From Bacteroidetes bacterium QS_8_68_15 (GTDB taxonomy: Bacteria > Bacteroidota > Rhodothermia > Rhodothermales > Salinibacteraceae), in NCBI GenBank assembly GCA_003023245.1, contig PXTR01000025.1, positions 1 through 10,642 on the forward strand: DNA of 10,642 bases. The letters are read 5' to 3'. Below the pieces are notes generated by a model. It was given only the letters and a program-made list of their open reading frames with translations. It did no database searches and was not told the origin of the DNA. Positions 1 through 6,367 of this stretch are shown here, one piece after another (within the stretch, counting starts at the first letter, position 1; every line of letters starts with the position of its first letter). The position numbers and the translations under genes were made by a program.

Positions 1-1
1 G

Positions 2-595
2 GGGAACGCCCCGCGTGCGCTCGTAACGACGGTGGCGGGGCCGGGCGAGGAAGTCACGATGCACGGGGTGGGGTTGCCGCTCATCCGGGCGCAGGCGCGG
101 GCGCTCGGGCTGCCGCTGGTGGTGATGCGTCAGCCGGAGGCGCGCGTGCCGAACGAGACGTACGAACGCCTGCTCGGGGAGACGCTCGCGCCGCTTCGCG
201 AAGAAGGCGTCGAGCAGGTGGCGGCGGGCGACCTCTTTCTCGACGACCTGCGTGCCTACCGCGCGGAGCTGCTGCGACGGCTGGGCTTCGCGCCGCGCTT
301 TCCGCTCTGGGAGCGCGACACGGCTCGGCTCGCGCGTCGGTTCGTCGAGGAGGGCCACCGTGCGGTGGTGTGCAGCGTGGACACGACGCAGCTCGATGCG
401 GCCTTCGCCGGACGCTCCTACGACCGTGCGTTTCTGGACGACCTTCCGGCGACGGTGGACCCGTGCGGCGAGCGCGGGGCGTTTCACACGTTCGCCTGCG
501 GCGGCCCGCGCTTCCGCAAGGCCGTGCCGGTGACGGTCGAAGGGGTCCATCGCGGCGAGCGAATGGCGCAAGCGCAGCTGCGACGGGCGACGTGA
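2..595 (+). CDS. Dph6/DUF71-type ATP-binding protein (diphthine-ammonia ligase-like), 5'-truncated by the window
   Basis: This is the C-terminal part of an adenine-nucleotide alpha-hydrolase-like ATP pyrophosphatase of the DUF71/Dph6 family (COG2102). The frame is open from base 2, so the gene begins upstream and the first in-window GTG at 32 is not its real start. The N-terminal SGGKDS ATP-binding loop would lie outside the window. Seen here are the family's diagnostic blocks: a TMHGVG-like stretch near the left edge, AAGDLFLDDLRAYR, RFPLWERDT, an AVVCSVDTTQLDAAFAGR-type stretch and DPCGERGAFHTF. Most relatives have GEFHTF in the last block; here it is GAFHTF. Eukaryotic Dph6 amidates diphthine on EF2. 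Bacteria have no diphthamide, so the bacterial substrate is unknown and I give no symbol. The frame ends with TGA at 593-595. Family membership is confident; the function is not. Confidence 0.85.
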   Translation, partial: GNAPRALVTTVAGPGEEVTMHGVGLPLIRAQARALGLPLVVMRQPEARVPNETYERLLGETLAPLREEGVEQVAAGDLFLDDLRAYRAELLRRLGFAPRFPLWERDTARLARRFVEEGHRAVVCSVDTTQLDAAFAGRSYDRAFLDDLPATVDPCGERGAFHTFACGGPRFRKAVPVTVEGVHRGERMAQAQLRRAT

Positions 596-836
596 GGGGC
601 GGCGGTGGTGTTTCGCTCGGCGTGCCGAACGCCCGGGAGAAACGCCGCGCTGGTGTCCCTTCGCATCTGATTATGAGGACGGTGGAGGGGCCTTGTGCGG
701 GCGCTGCGGGCGCCGGCGAGAGAAGAAAATTAAAAGAAGCGAAAGGTTGCAGGGCTTTCGTATCTTAATAGAACCAAACCCTGGCGGGGTCGTTTAGCCG
801 CCAAACTGCCCTCCCCGCCACCCCCGCCCCTGTTCC

Positions 837-1649
837 GTGTTTGCTCGCGAAGGATACGTCATGATCGCCGTCGCCTGCGCCGTTGGCGCGCTGCTGGCCG
901 GAGTCGGCCTGTGGGGCGGAGGAATCTGGGGCGGCCTCTGCGTCGCGGCCGGCGTCGGCGCGGTGGCCTTTACGCTCTACTTCTTCCGCGACCCGGAGCG
1001 CATCCCGCCGCCCGGCGCGGAGGACCTGTTGCTCTCGCCCGCCGACGGCACGGTGGTGAAAGTGGTCGAGGGCGAAGAGGAACCGCTTTACCTGAACGGT
1101 GAGGCCACGCGCGTGTCGATCTTTCTGTCGCCGCTGAACGTGCACGTCAACCGCACGCCCGCCGCCGGGCAGATCGAGCACGAGCGCTACGTGCCGGGCG
1201 ATTACCTGGTGGCCTGGCACCCGAAAGCCTCCACCAAAAACGAACGCTCCGAACTGGGCCTGCGCCACGCGGCGACCGGCACGAAGGTGCTCTTCAAGCA
1301 GATCGCCGGGGCCGTGGCGCGGCGCATCGTCTACCACCTCCGCGAAGGGGACCACGTAGAAGCCGGCGAGCGCTACGGCATCGTCAAGTTCGGCTCGCGC
1401 ATGGACGTGCTCGTGCCCCCCTCCGCCGAGTTGCAGGTCGAGGAAGGCCAGCGCGTGCGCGGCGGCGAAAGCGTCCTCGGCCGGCTGCTGGCCTCGCCCG
1501 AACGACAGCCGTCAGCTGCTGAACAACGCGGCGGCGAGCGCCTCGAGGAAACGGCGCCGTCCGCCGCCGCCTCCTCCTCCGACGAGGACAAGGAAGAGGA
1601 AGTGCCCGCCGCTGCTGCCGATGATGCGACGGCGCGTTCGCTTTCGTAA
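837..1649 (+). CDS. psd: Phosphatidylserine decarboxylase proenzyme, short (Psd-A) type
   Basis: Pyruvoyl-dependent enzyme that decarboxylates phosphatidylserine to phosphatidylethanolamine at the inner membrane. The GTG start gives MFAREGYVMI and 270 residues. Residues about 8-50 are strongly hydrophobic and form one or two membrane segments, followed by FFRDPER, typical of the family. SPADG (67-71) and the NVHVNR block (H103) supply the conserved Asp and His. The self-cleavage site is the GSRMD motif, with Ser187 the expected pyruvoyl precursor; cleavage gives a large beta chain and a short alpha chain. The domain ends near residue 220. Residues about 222-270 form an Ala/Ser/Glu/Asp-rich acidic tail not usual in this roughly 210-220 residue family. 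pssA, the preceding step of the pathway, follows 144 bp downstream on the same strand. No clear Shine-Dalgarno precedes the start; the ATG nine codons pairs later (residue 9) is a less likely alternative because MFAREG-type starts fit the family. Confidence 0.95.
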   Translation: MFAREGYVMIAVACAVGALLAGVGLWGGGIWGGLCVAAGVGAVAFTLYFFRDPERIPPPGAEDLLLSPADGTVVKVVEGEEEPLYLNGEATRVSIFLSPLNVHVNRTPAAGQIEHERYVPGDYLVAWHPKASTKNERSELGLRHAATGTKVLFKQIAGAVARRIVYHLREGDHVEAGERYGIVKFGSRMDVLVPPSAELQVEEGQRVRGGESVLGRLLASPERQPSAAEQRGGERLEETAPSAAASSSDEDKEEEVPAAAADDATARSLS

Positions 1650-1793
1650 ACACGGTTTTTTCAGGGAGAGCCTTTTTGCAAAAAACGTCTTCGCAAGAAC
1701 GAAGGGGAGGAGGAAGTGACCCGAGTATGCGCGGGCATTCTCTGTCGCTTTCACCCATCGCACTCGTCTTCAACTCGACCGCCGCTTTCGCAC

Positions 1794-2771
1794 ATGGACC
1801 ACTCTTCATCCGGTGTCACTGAGCAAACGACCGACCGCCCGGCCTCGACCGGCGACGGCGCTTCCTCACCCAACGGCTCTGCTCCGAACAATGGATCGGC
1901 TTCAAAAAACGGGGCGACAGCGCGCAACGGAGCGACGTCGGCGGGATTGCGCGACCGGCTGAGCGCCTACCGGGCCGAGCGCCGCGAAGAGCGCGCGCCG
2001 CGTCGCCCGAAAGTGGCGGTGCCGTCGTTTTTCACCCTGCTGAATCTCTTCTGCGGGTTTCTGGCGCTCACGCAGGTGCTCGAAGCCACCCGCGGTCTCG
2101 AAGCCGGTTTCACGCGCGCCTGCTGGCTGATCGTGCTGGCGGGGCTCTTCGACGCGTTCGACGGCCTGACCGCCCGCTTGACCGACGCGCAGAGCGAGTT
2201 CGGCGTGCAGCTCGATTCGCTCAGCGACGTGGTGTCCTTCGGGGTGGCGCCGGCGTTTCTGGTGTGGGCCTACGGGCTGAGCGCCTTCGACCCGCTGGGG
2301 ATGCTGGTGGCGGCGCTGCCGGCGCTCTGCGGGGCGGTCCGGCTGGCGCGCTACAACGTCGGCTTCGACGGGGAGAAAGACGACTACTTTTCGGGGCTGC
2401 CCATTCCCGCACAGGCGGTGACGCTCGTCGTGCTTATTCTCACCCTCGAGGGGGGCACCTGGTTCGGCCAGGTCGGCGGGGGCGGGAGCCTGCCGGTGCT
2501 CATCCCGGTGGTGTGCGTGCTGGCCGTGCTGATGGTCTCGAACGTGCGCTTCGGGGCGTTTCCCAAGCCGACGCCCGCCTACGCGAAGGCGCACCCGTAC
2601 AAGACCGGCGCGTACGTGGTGGGGCTGGCGCTGCTGCCGTTTCTGCAGGAGCTGGCGCTGTTGCTCTTTCTGGCCGGCTACATCGCCGTCGGCATCGTCA
2701 GTAGCACCTACCGCCTCGGAGAGGCCGTGATGAATGCGCCGGTCGAGGAAGGCGAGGCGGCGGGGAAGTGA
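1794..2771 (+). CDS. pssA: CDP-diacylglycerol-serine O-phosphatidyltransferase
   Basis: Integral membrane enzyme that joins CDP-diacylglycerol and L-serine to make phosphatidylserine, the substrate of the Psd encoded just upstream. The CDP-alcohol phosphotransferase signature D-x2-D-G-x2-A-R-x8-G-x3-D-x3-D is complete at residues 120-145 (DAFDGLTAR through DSLSD). Hydrophobic segments lie near 76-96, 107-120, 147-185, 206-219, 233-250 and 273-303. RLARYNV (183-189) and the downstream GLPIPAQA block are typical of bacterial type II PssA. The ATG at 1794 gives 325 residues. An in-frame GTG at 1716 would add 26 residues of no family character and is less likely. Residues about 1-55 are hydrophilic and rich in Ser/Asn/Gly/Thr, with repeated NGS/NGA units, and are not part of the enzyme domain. 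Confidence 0.94.
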   Translation: MDHSSSGVTEQTTDRPASTGDGASSPNGSAPNNGSASKNGATARNGATSAGLRDRLSAYRAERREERAPRRPKVAVPSFFTLLNLFCGFLALTQVLEATRGLEAGFTRACWLIVLAGLFDAFDGLTARLTDAQSEFGVQLDSLSDVVSFGVAPAFLVWAYGLSAFDPLGMLVAALPALCGAVRLARYNVGFDGEKDDYFSGLPIPAQAVTLVVLILTLEGGTWFGQVGGGGSLPVLIPVVCVLAVLMVSNVRFGAFPKPTPAYAKAHPYKTGAYVVGLALLPFLQELALLLFLAGYIAVGIVSSTYRLGEAVMNAPVEEGEAAGK

Positions 2772-2774
2772 CGC

Positions 2775-2809
2775 GTGATTCGTGATGCGTGATTCGTGAT
2801 GCGTATTGC
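2775..2809. repeat. Heptanucleotide tandem repeat GTGATKC
   Basis: Five adjacent 7-bp units start four bases after the pssA stop: GTGATTC, GTGATGC, GTGATTC, GTGATGC and a decayed GTATTGC. The alternation also makes a 14-bp repeat (2773-2786 and 2787-2800 are identical). Base composition is less GC-rich than the flanking genes. Heptamer arrays of this kind occur in intergenic DNA of various bacteria. No function is visible here. Confidence 0.85.
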
Positions 2810-2811
2810 AT

Positions 2812-2933
2812 CCCAAGAGTACTTCCTCCTTTCGGCCTCCGAAAATGGCAACCTTACGCAACACGCCCGGCCCGCCGAGGAGCAACCCGAAACCCCAGAC
2901 GAGCGAAGCGCCCCGAAGGAAGTACTCCTGGGG
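2812..2933. repeat. Long imperfect inverted repeat between pssA and purS
   Basis: The left arm (2812-2835, CCCAAGAGTACTTCC then TCCTTTCGG) and right arm (2913-2933, CCGAAGGAAGTACTCCTGGGG) are reverse complements apart from a 3-base deletion and one mismatch. They enclose about 77 bp. The core GGAAGTACT/AGTACTTCC pairs perfectly. A small hairpin, TTTCGG-CCT-CCGAAA (2830-2844), overlaps the left arm. The element could be a short palindromic mobile repeat or a structured 5' leader of purS. It does not match a riboswitch consensus that I recognise. Confidence 0.6.
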
Positions 2934-2972
2934 GGCGACTCATGCACGTAAACCCGCAACCGCCGAGGGCCC

Positions 2973-3245
2973 ATGTATAAGGCAAACATTCACGTCACGC
3001 TTCGTCCGTCCATCCTCGACCCGCAGGGCAAGGCGGTGCACCAGGCGCTTCAAAACTTGGGGCGCACGGCGGTCGACGAGGTGCGCATGGGCAAATACGT
3101 CCAGCTCTGGATCGACGAGGCCGATCGCGAGGCCGCCGAGGCGCACGCGCAGGCTGCCTGCGAGGAACTGCTGGCCAATCCCGTCATGGAAGACTTCACC
3201 ATCGAACTGGAGGAAGCGCCGGAGGCCGAGGCCGCCCCGGCGTGA
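2973..3245 (+). CDS. purS: Phosphoribosylformylglycinamidine synthase subunit PurS
   Basis: Small structural subunit of the three-part FGAM synthase (PurS-PurQ-PurL), which converts FGAR, glutamine and ATP to FGAM in de novo purine synthesis. PurS bridges the glutaminase PurQ and the synthetase PurL so that ammonia can be channelled. The 90-residue length fits. The family pattern is clear: a first strand YKANIHVTLRPSILDPQGKAVHQAL, then LGRTAVDEVRMGKYVQLWID, and the C-terminal CEELLANPVMEDFTIEL. Residues about 81-90 are an acidic/Ala tail. A GAGGG lies just before the ATG, though the spacing is short. purQ and purL are not next to it; clpS follows directly. Confidence 0.93.
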   Translation: MYKANIHVTLRPSILDPQGKAVHQALQNLGRTAVDEVRMGKYVQLWIDEADREAAEAHAQAACEELLANPVMEDFTIELEEAPEAEAAPA

Positions 3246-3364
3246 AGGCGCCCGCCCGGAACGCTTCTGCGTGGATACGCCCTGCGCCGATTCTTTCTGC
3301 GTCTTCTTTTGAGCGCCGCTGCCTCCGCTTTCGCGACTGCTTCGACCCGTTTCCCGTTTTTTCC

Positions 3365-3745
3365 ATGCTCCGCACGTCCGACGCGCTTTTCGCCGGTCCG
3401 CCCGCCGACTCGCTCCCGGCCGAGCCCGAGGGAGCCGAGCCCGAGGTGGTCCCGCCCCCGGAAGAGGCCCCGCCCGAAACCGAAGACGTGCCCTTCGAGG
3501 ATACCGATTACCGCCTCGACGACCCGTGGCGCGTGATTCTCTTCAACGACGAGATTCACACGTTCGAGGAGGTGATCGGCCAGTTGTGCAAGGCAACCGG
3601 CTGCACGCGCGGAGAAGCCGAAGAGCACGCCTGGGAAGTGCACTCCACCGGCAAGTCGGCCGTCTACGAGGGCGAGTTCGAGGACTGCTTCGAGGTGCAG
3701 GGCGTGCTGCGCGAGATTCAGCTCGTCACCGAGATCGAAGGCTGA
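3365..3745 (+). CDS. clpS: ATP-dependent Clp protease adaptor ClpS
   Basis: Adaptor that binds proteins carrying N-degron residues and delivers them to ClpAP/ClpCP. The ClpS core runs from about residue 54 (DPWRVILFNDEIHTFEEVI) to the end. By comparison with E. coli ClpS, N61, D62 and H93 (EVHSTGKS) correspond to the N-degron pocket residues N34, D35 and H66; the next pocket Asp (D36) is Glu63 here. The ATG at 3365 gives 126 residues. A longer frame from a GTG at 3242 would overlap the purS stop, but its extra 41 residues are not ClpS-like. Residues 1-53 are an acidic, Pro/Glu-rich extension longer than usual; in other ClpS proteins the N-terminal arm helps engage the unfoldase. Last + strand gene before the convergent junction. 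Confidence 0.93.
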   Translation: MLRTSDALFAGPPADSLPAEPEGAEPEVVPPPEEAPPETEDVPFEDTDYRLDDPWRVILFNDEIHTFEEVIGQLCKATGCTRGEAEEHAWEVHSTGKSAVYEGEFEDCFEVQGVLREIQLVTEIEG

Positions 3746-3766
3746 GGCGATTTTCGAAGGGCCATT

Positions 3767-3778
3767 TTCGAATTCGAA
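3767..3778. repeat. 12-bp perfect palindrome at the convergent gene junction
   Basis: TTCGAATTCGAA is its own reverse complement. The 9-mer ATTTTCGAA occurs at 3750-3758 and again at 3764-3772, overlapping the palindrome. It sits between the ends of the convergent clpS and nfu genes, so it could be part of a bidirectional terminator. The stem is AT-rich and without a proper T-tract, so this is only a possibility. Confidence 0.4.
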
Positions 3779-3847
3779 CAGGCGCGGGGTTTTGCTGCGT
3801 GCGAAGCTTACCGCGTGCAACGCCCTTCGACGGCGCCGAACGGCTCG

Positions 3848-4138
3848 TCAGGCCGCGGCGGGCGCATTGACGGCTTCCACGCGCGAGACCTGCGGAACCG
3901 AGCGCTTCAGGGCTTGCTCGATGCCGGCGCGCAGCGTCATCGTGCTCATCGGGCAGGAGCCGCACGCGCCCAGCAGCTCCAGTTCCACGACGTTGTCGGG
4001 CGTGACGTTAAGGAGACGCACCGATCCGCCGTCGGCCATCAGGTACGGACGGATCGTGTCGAGGGCGTCCTCGATATCGTCGTGCATTCCGTCGTCGGGA
4101 GCGTCAGAGTCGGGAGCGGCCGTGGCGTCGTCGGGCAT
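3848..4138 (-). CDS. NifU C-terminal domain (Nfu-type) Fe-S scaffold/carrier protein
   Basis: Small Nfu-family protein that binds and passes on Fe-S clusters through a CxxC motif. The 96 residues are a single NifU-C domain: IEDALDTIRPYLMADGGSVRLL (about 22-43), then VELELLGACGSCPMSTMTLRAGIEQALK (about 51-78). Cys59 and Cys62 form the cluster-ligating CGSC. Residues 1-20 are a short acidic leader. There is no NifU-N/IscU domain and no A-type domain. It is the last gene of the - strand block, 170 bp downstream of mrp. Mrp is also an Fe-S carrier, and such pairs are common, which supports an Fe-S assembly role. Convergent with clpS. Confidence 0.93.
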   Translation of the reverse strand: MPDDATAAPDSDAPDDGMHDDIEDALDTIRPYLMADGGSVRLLNVTPDNVVELELLGACGSCPMSTMTLRAGIEQALKRSVPQVSRVEAVNAPAAA

Positions 4139-4279
4139 CGTCAGGGAGGAGCGCGGGAGGCGGGGAAAGGTGGCTGCGGGTGTCCCTCAACGCAGCAGTG
4201 CGGGAAAAGATCGGAGGAGCGTTCGGTGCGCGGCGGAGGGCGCGTGGCGTTTGCTCCATGAACGGACGTTCGCGCCCTG

Positions 4280-4309
4280 AAAAACGCCAAGCGTCCCGTG
4301 CCAGACGCT
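4280..4309 (-). terminator. Possible weak terminator after mrp
   Basis: Read on the minus strand, AGCGTC (4309-4304), an 8-nt loop and GACGCT (4295-4290) form a 6-bp stem. It is followed by TGGCG and then TTTTT (4284-4280). The stem starts inside the mrp stop codon. The five-base spacer before the T-run makes it weak. If functional, it would partly separate nfu from mrp transcription. Confidence 0.35.
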
Positions 4310-5460
4310 CAGCGATAGAGAATCTCCGTCTTCTGCGTCGGGTCGTGCTCGGCGTTGCGGAGGGTCACCTGCTCGACGGCACGCTCGGCGATCTGGTCGA
4401 AGGCCTGTGCGGACCGGCTCTCCGGGTTGGCGCGGACGATGGGAAAGCCGTCGTCGGAGGTTTCGCGCACCTTTTGCTCGATGGGCACCTCGCCGAGGAA
4501 GGGCACGTCCAGCTCGGCGGCCAGCTCCTGCGCCCCGCCGCGGCCGAAGAGGTCGTACTTGCGGTCCGGCTGGTCCGGGGGCGTGAAGTAGGCCATGTTT
4601 TCGACCATCCCGACGGTCGGGACGTCGACCTTTTCGAACATGGCGACGCCTTTGCGCGCGTCCGAGAGGGCCACCGGCTGGGGGGTGGAGACGATGATCG
4701 CGCCGGTGAGCGGGATCGTCTGCACGATGGTGAGTTGAATGTCGCCGGTGCCGGGCGGGAGGTCGAGGATCAGGTACTCCAGCTCGCCCCACGCCACGTC
4801 GCCCAGAAACTGCTTGACGGCGTTCGAGACCATCGGCCCGCGCCAGATGACTGCCTTCTCCGGGTCGACCATGAAGCCCATCGAGAGGATCTTCACCCCG
4901 TGTGCCTCGATGGGGATGATCTGCCGCTCGCTGTTGACGCGCGGTTTGTGACCTTCTTTGCCGAACATGCGCGGGATCGACGGGCCGTAGATGTCGGTGT
5001 CGACGAGACCCACGTCGTAGCCGTCCTCCGCGAGCGCGACTGCGAGGTTGGCCGCGACGGTGCTCTTGCCGACCCCGCCCTTGCCGCTGGCCACGGCGAT
5101 GGTGTTCTGCACGCCGCTGAGGGGCGTCTCGTGCTGTGCTCCGCCGCCGCCTCGCTCGTCTCCTCCTCCGCCCCCGGGCCCGCCGCTGACGCTGATGTCG
5201 TCGCCGAGGGAGATCATTTCGCTGTCCATCTCGATGTCGACGTCGAGGCCGCGCCCGACCTGCTCGTGCAGCACGCGCGTGCAGGCTTCCTCAGCCTGCT
5301 CGGCGAAAGGCGTGCCCGGCTCCTTCAAGACGAGCGTAAAGCGGACGCGATCCTCTTCGACCTCCAGGTTTTTCACCATGTCGAGGCGGACGATGTCCTT
5401 GCCGCGGTCGGGGTCTTCGACCTTGCTGAGCGCTTGGAGAACCTGTTCGCGCGTGGGCAT
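4309..5460 (-). CDS. mrp: Mrp/ApbC-family Fe-S cluster carrier ATPase
   Basis: P-loop NTPase of the Mrp/NBP35/ApbC family, which carries Fe-S clusters to apo-proteins. The ATG at 5460 gives 383 residues beginning MPTREQVLQALSKVEDPD; an in-frame start at 5538 adds only a low-complexity leader. Domain order: an N-terminal DUF59/MIP18-like domain (about 1-88), a Gly-rich linker (about 92-108, with runs of Gly), then the ATPase. Visible motifs are the deviant Walker A GKGGVGKST (126-134), the VDTDIYGPS block (153-161), IWRGPM (205-210) and DLPPGTGD (233-240). The C-terminal CPxC, which many Mrp proteins use to ligate the cluster, is absent: the sequence reads ENMAYFTPPD (287-296), as in Bacteroidota-type Mrp. 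It lies 130 bp downstream of the MNT-HEPN pair, with no clear Shine-Dalgarno. Confidence 0.94.
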   Translation of the reverse strand: MPTREQVLQALSKVEDPDRGKDIVRLDMVKNLEVEEDRVRFTLVLKEPGTPFAEQAEEACTRVLHEQVGRGLDVDIEMDSEMISLGDDISVSGGPGGGGGDERGGGGAQHETPLSGVQNTIAVASGKGGVGKSTVAANLAVALAEDGYDVGLVDTDIYGPSIPRMFGKEGHKPRVNSERQIIPIEAHGVKILSMGFMVDPEKAVIWRGPMVSNAVKQFLGDVAWGELEYLILDLPPGTGDIQLTIVQTIPLTGAIIVSTPQPVALSDARKGVAMFEKVDVPTVGMVENMAYFTPPDQPDRKYDLFGRGGAQELAAELDVPFLGEVPIEQKVRETSDDGFPIVRANPESRSAQAFDQIAERAVEQVTLRNAEHDPTQKTEILYR

Positions 5461-5465
5461 TCGTT

Positions 5466-5493
5466 GAGTGCGGGGGTGTGGGAGTGCGGGGGT
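5466..5493. repeat. 12-bp direct repeat just upstream of mrp
   Basis: GAGTGCGGGGGT occurs at 5466-5477 and again at 5482-5493, a period of 16 bp, a few bases before the mrp start (minus-strand gene). It could be a regulator site or a slipped-strand duplication. Its position in the mrp leader is the only hint of function. Confidence 0.55.
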
Positions 5494-5590
5494 CGTCGGA
5501 GGCGGCCGCCCGCCGCGCTTATTGGGGATTTTCACCAACTGAGAGCCTGCGGTTTGGGGTTCGCCGTCCGCCGTCGAATCCGGCAGGGTT

Positions 5591-6367
5591 TCACGCCTGC
5601 AGCACGTCTTCGACGGCGTCGACGAACGTTCCGGCGCGGGCGAGGGCCTCCTCGGCGTCGGCGCCGGACACGGCGGGCGCGGCCGCGTAGTCGGCCTCGA
5701 TGCGGTCTTCGTGCAGATCGGCGGGGATCGTGCTCATCTCGCGCGAGAGCGGGCCGCCCTCGCGGACGTAGGTTCTGAAAAAGCGGTCATGCGTGCCGCG
5801 GTGCGACTTCGCTTCGGTGCCGGCTTCGTTGAGCGCTGCCGAGGCGGCGTAGTACGTGGCGTAGTAGGCGCGGGAGACGGCGGTGCTGTGGTGGCCGAGT
5901 TTGACGAGATCTCGGGATTCCGTCAGCGCGTCGCGCGCTCGCTCGAGCAGACCTTCGGTGACTTCTTTCATGCCGTCGTCGGTGTAGGTGGGGGGCGGGG
6001 CGTGCGCCTGCAGGTGGCGGCGCAGCGGGCGGGCGTCGCCGCGGCCCAACGGAACGGCTTCCCGGCGAATGTTGCGAAACACGGGTCGGTCTTCGGTCTC
6101 GAACCGCTCTTTCGAGACGACCAGCGGCGTGACGAGCTGGCCGTAGCGCGCCATCAGGTCGGTCATGATTTCGGCGAGGGCGCCGTCTTCGGAAGCGCGG
6201 TCGCGCGGGCCGTTCAGGAGCACGAGCACGTCGACGTCGCTTTCGTCGTGGGCCTCTCGCCGTGCGCGCGAGCCGTAGAGCCAGACCGCTTCGAGGCGTT
6301 CGCCGTACAGGGCGCGCAGGCGGCGGCGCAGATCCTCCAGCAACGGTTCGAGCGCGTCTTGCTTCAT
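5591..6367 (-). CDS. MNT-HEPN fusion protein, copy 1 (nucleotidyltransferase plus HEPN domain)
   Basis: Single chain of 258 residues joining two domains usually encoded by separate toxin-antitoxin-like genes. Residues about 1-105 are a minimal nucleotidyltransferase: WLYGSRARRE (29-38) followed by SDVDVLV (43-49), with D44 and D46 as metal ligands. The usual GSxARGE has Arg in place of Gly at residue 37, and I cannot identify the third carboxylate strand. Residues about 127-258 are a HEPN domain of the UPF0332/COG1895 kind: AVSRAYYATYYAASAALNEAG (163-183), KSHRGTH (187-193) and LHEDRIEADY (218-227). A canonical Rx4-6H RNase motif is not evident. The start ATG overlaps the stop of the upstream paralogue as ATGA (6364-6367), implying translational coupling. 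About half the residues match copy 2 by eye. Domain calls are firm; a toxin-antitoxin role is inferred. Confidence 0.85.
   Translation of the reverse strand: MKQDALEPLLEDLRRRLRALYGERLEAVWLYGSRARREAHDESDVDVLVLLNGPRDRASEDGALAEIMTDLMARYGQLVTPLVVSKERFETEDRPVFRNIRREAVPLGRGDARPLRRHLQAHAPPPTYTDDGMKEVTEGLLERARDALTESRDLVKLGHHSTAVSRAYYATYYAASAALNEAGTEAKSHRGTHDRFFRTYVREGGPLSREMSTIPADLHEDRIEADYAAAPAVSGADAEEALARAGTFVDAVEDVLQA

Noticed and set aside
725..803. Candidate psd promoter and a TGGCGG/CCGCCA hairpin (782-803)
   Set aside because: There is an AT-rich patch (725-740) and a TTGCAG (747-752), but no -10 or TAnnTTTG element at suitable spacing. The 6-bp hairpin is within chance for this composition.
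596..836. Possible small gene between the Dph6-like gene and psd
   Set aside because: Frames crossing this stretch are Arg/Gly-rich shadows without start context or family resemblance.
1653..1690. Possible terminator after psd (GTTTTTT paired with AAAAAAC)
   Set aside because: Only a 7-bp, mostly A-T pairing over a long loop. It lacks a GC stem and would not be a convincing intrinsic terminator.
2775..2809. CRISPR-like array
   Set aside because: Units are 7 bp with no spacers, so it is a simple tandem repeat.
1902..2885. 327-residue open frame on the - strand opposite pssA
   Set aside because: It is His/Arg/Gln-rich, without domains, and opposite a gene with an intact CDP-alcohol phosphotransferase motif.
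2806..3312. 168-residue + frame covering the pssA-purS gap
   Set aside because: It runs through the inverted repeat and then out of frame across purS. The Arg/Pro-rich translation has no family resemblance.
4180..5778. 532-residue open frame on the + strand
   Set aside because: It lies antisense to mrp, part of nfu's upstream region and the end of MNT-HEPN copy 1. Its sequence is Arg/Asp/Val-rich with no recognisable domain, while the minus-strand frames have full family motifs. It is a GC-rich shadow.
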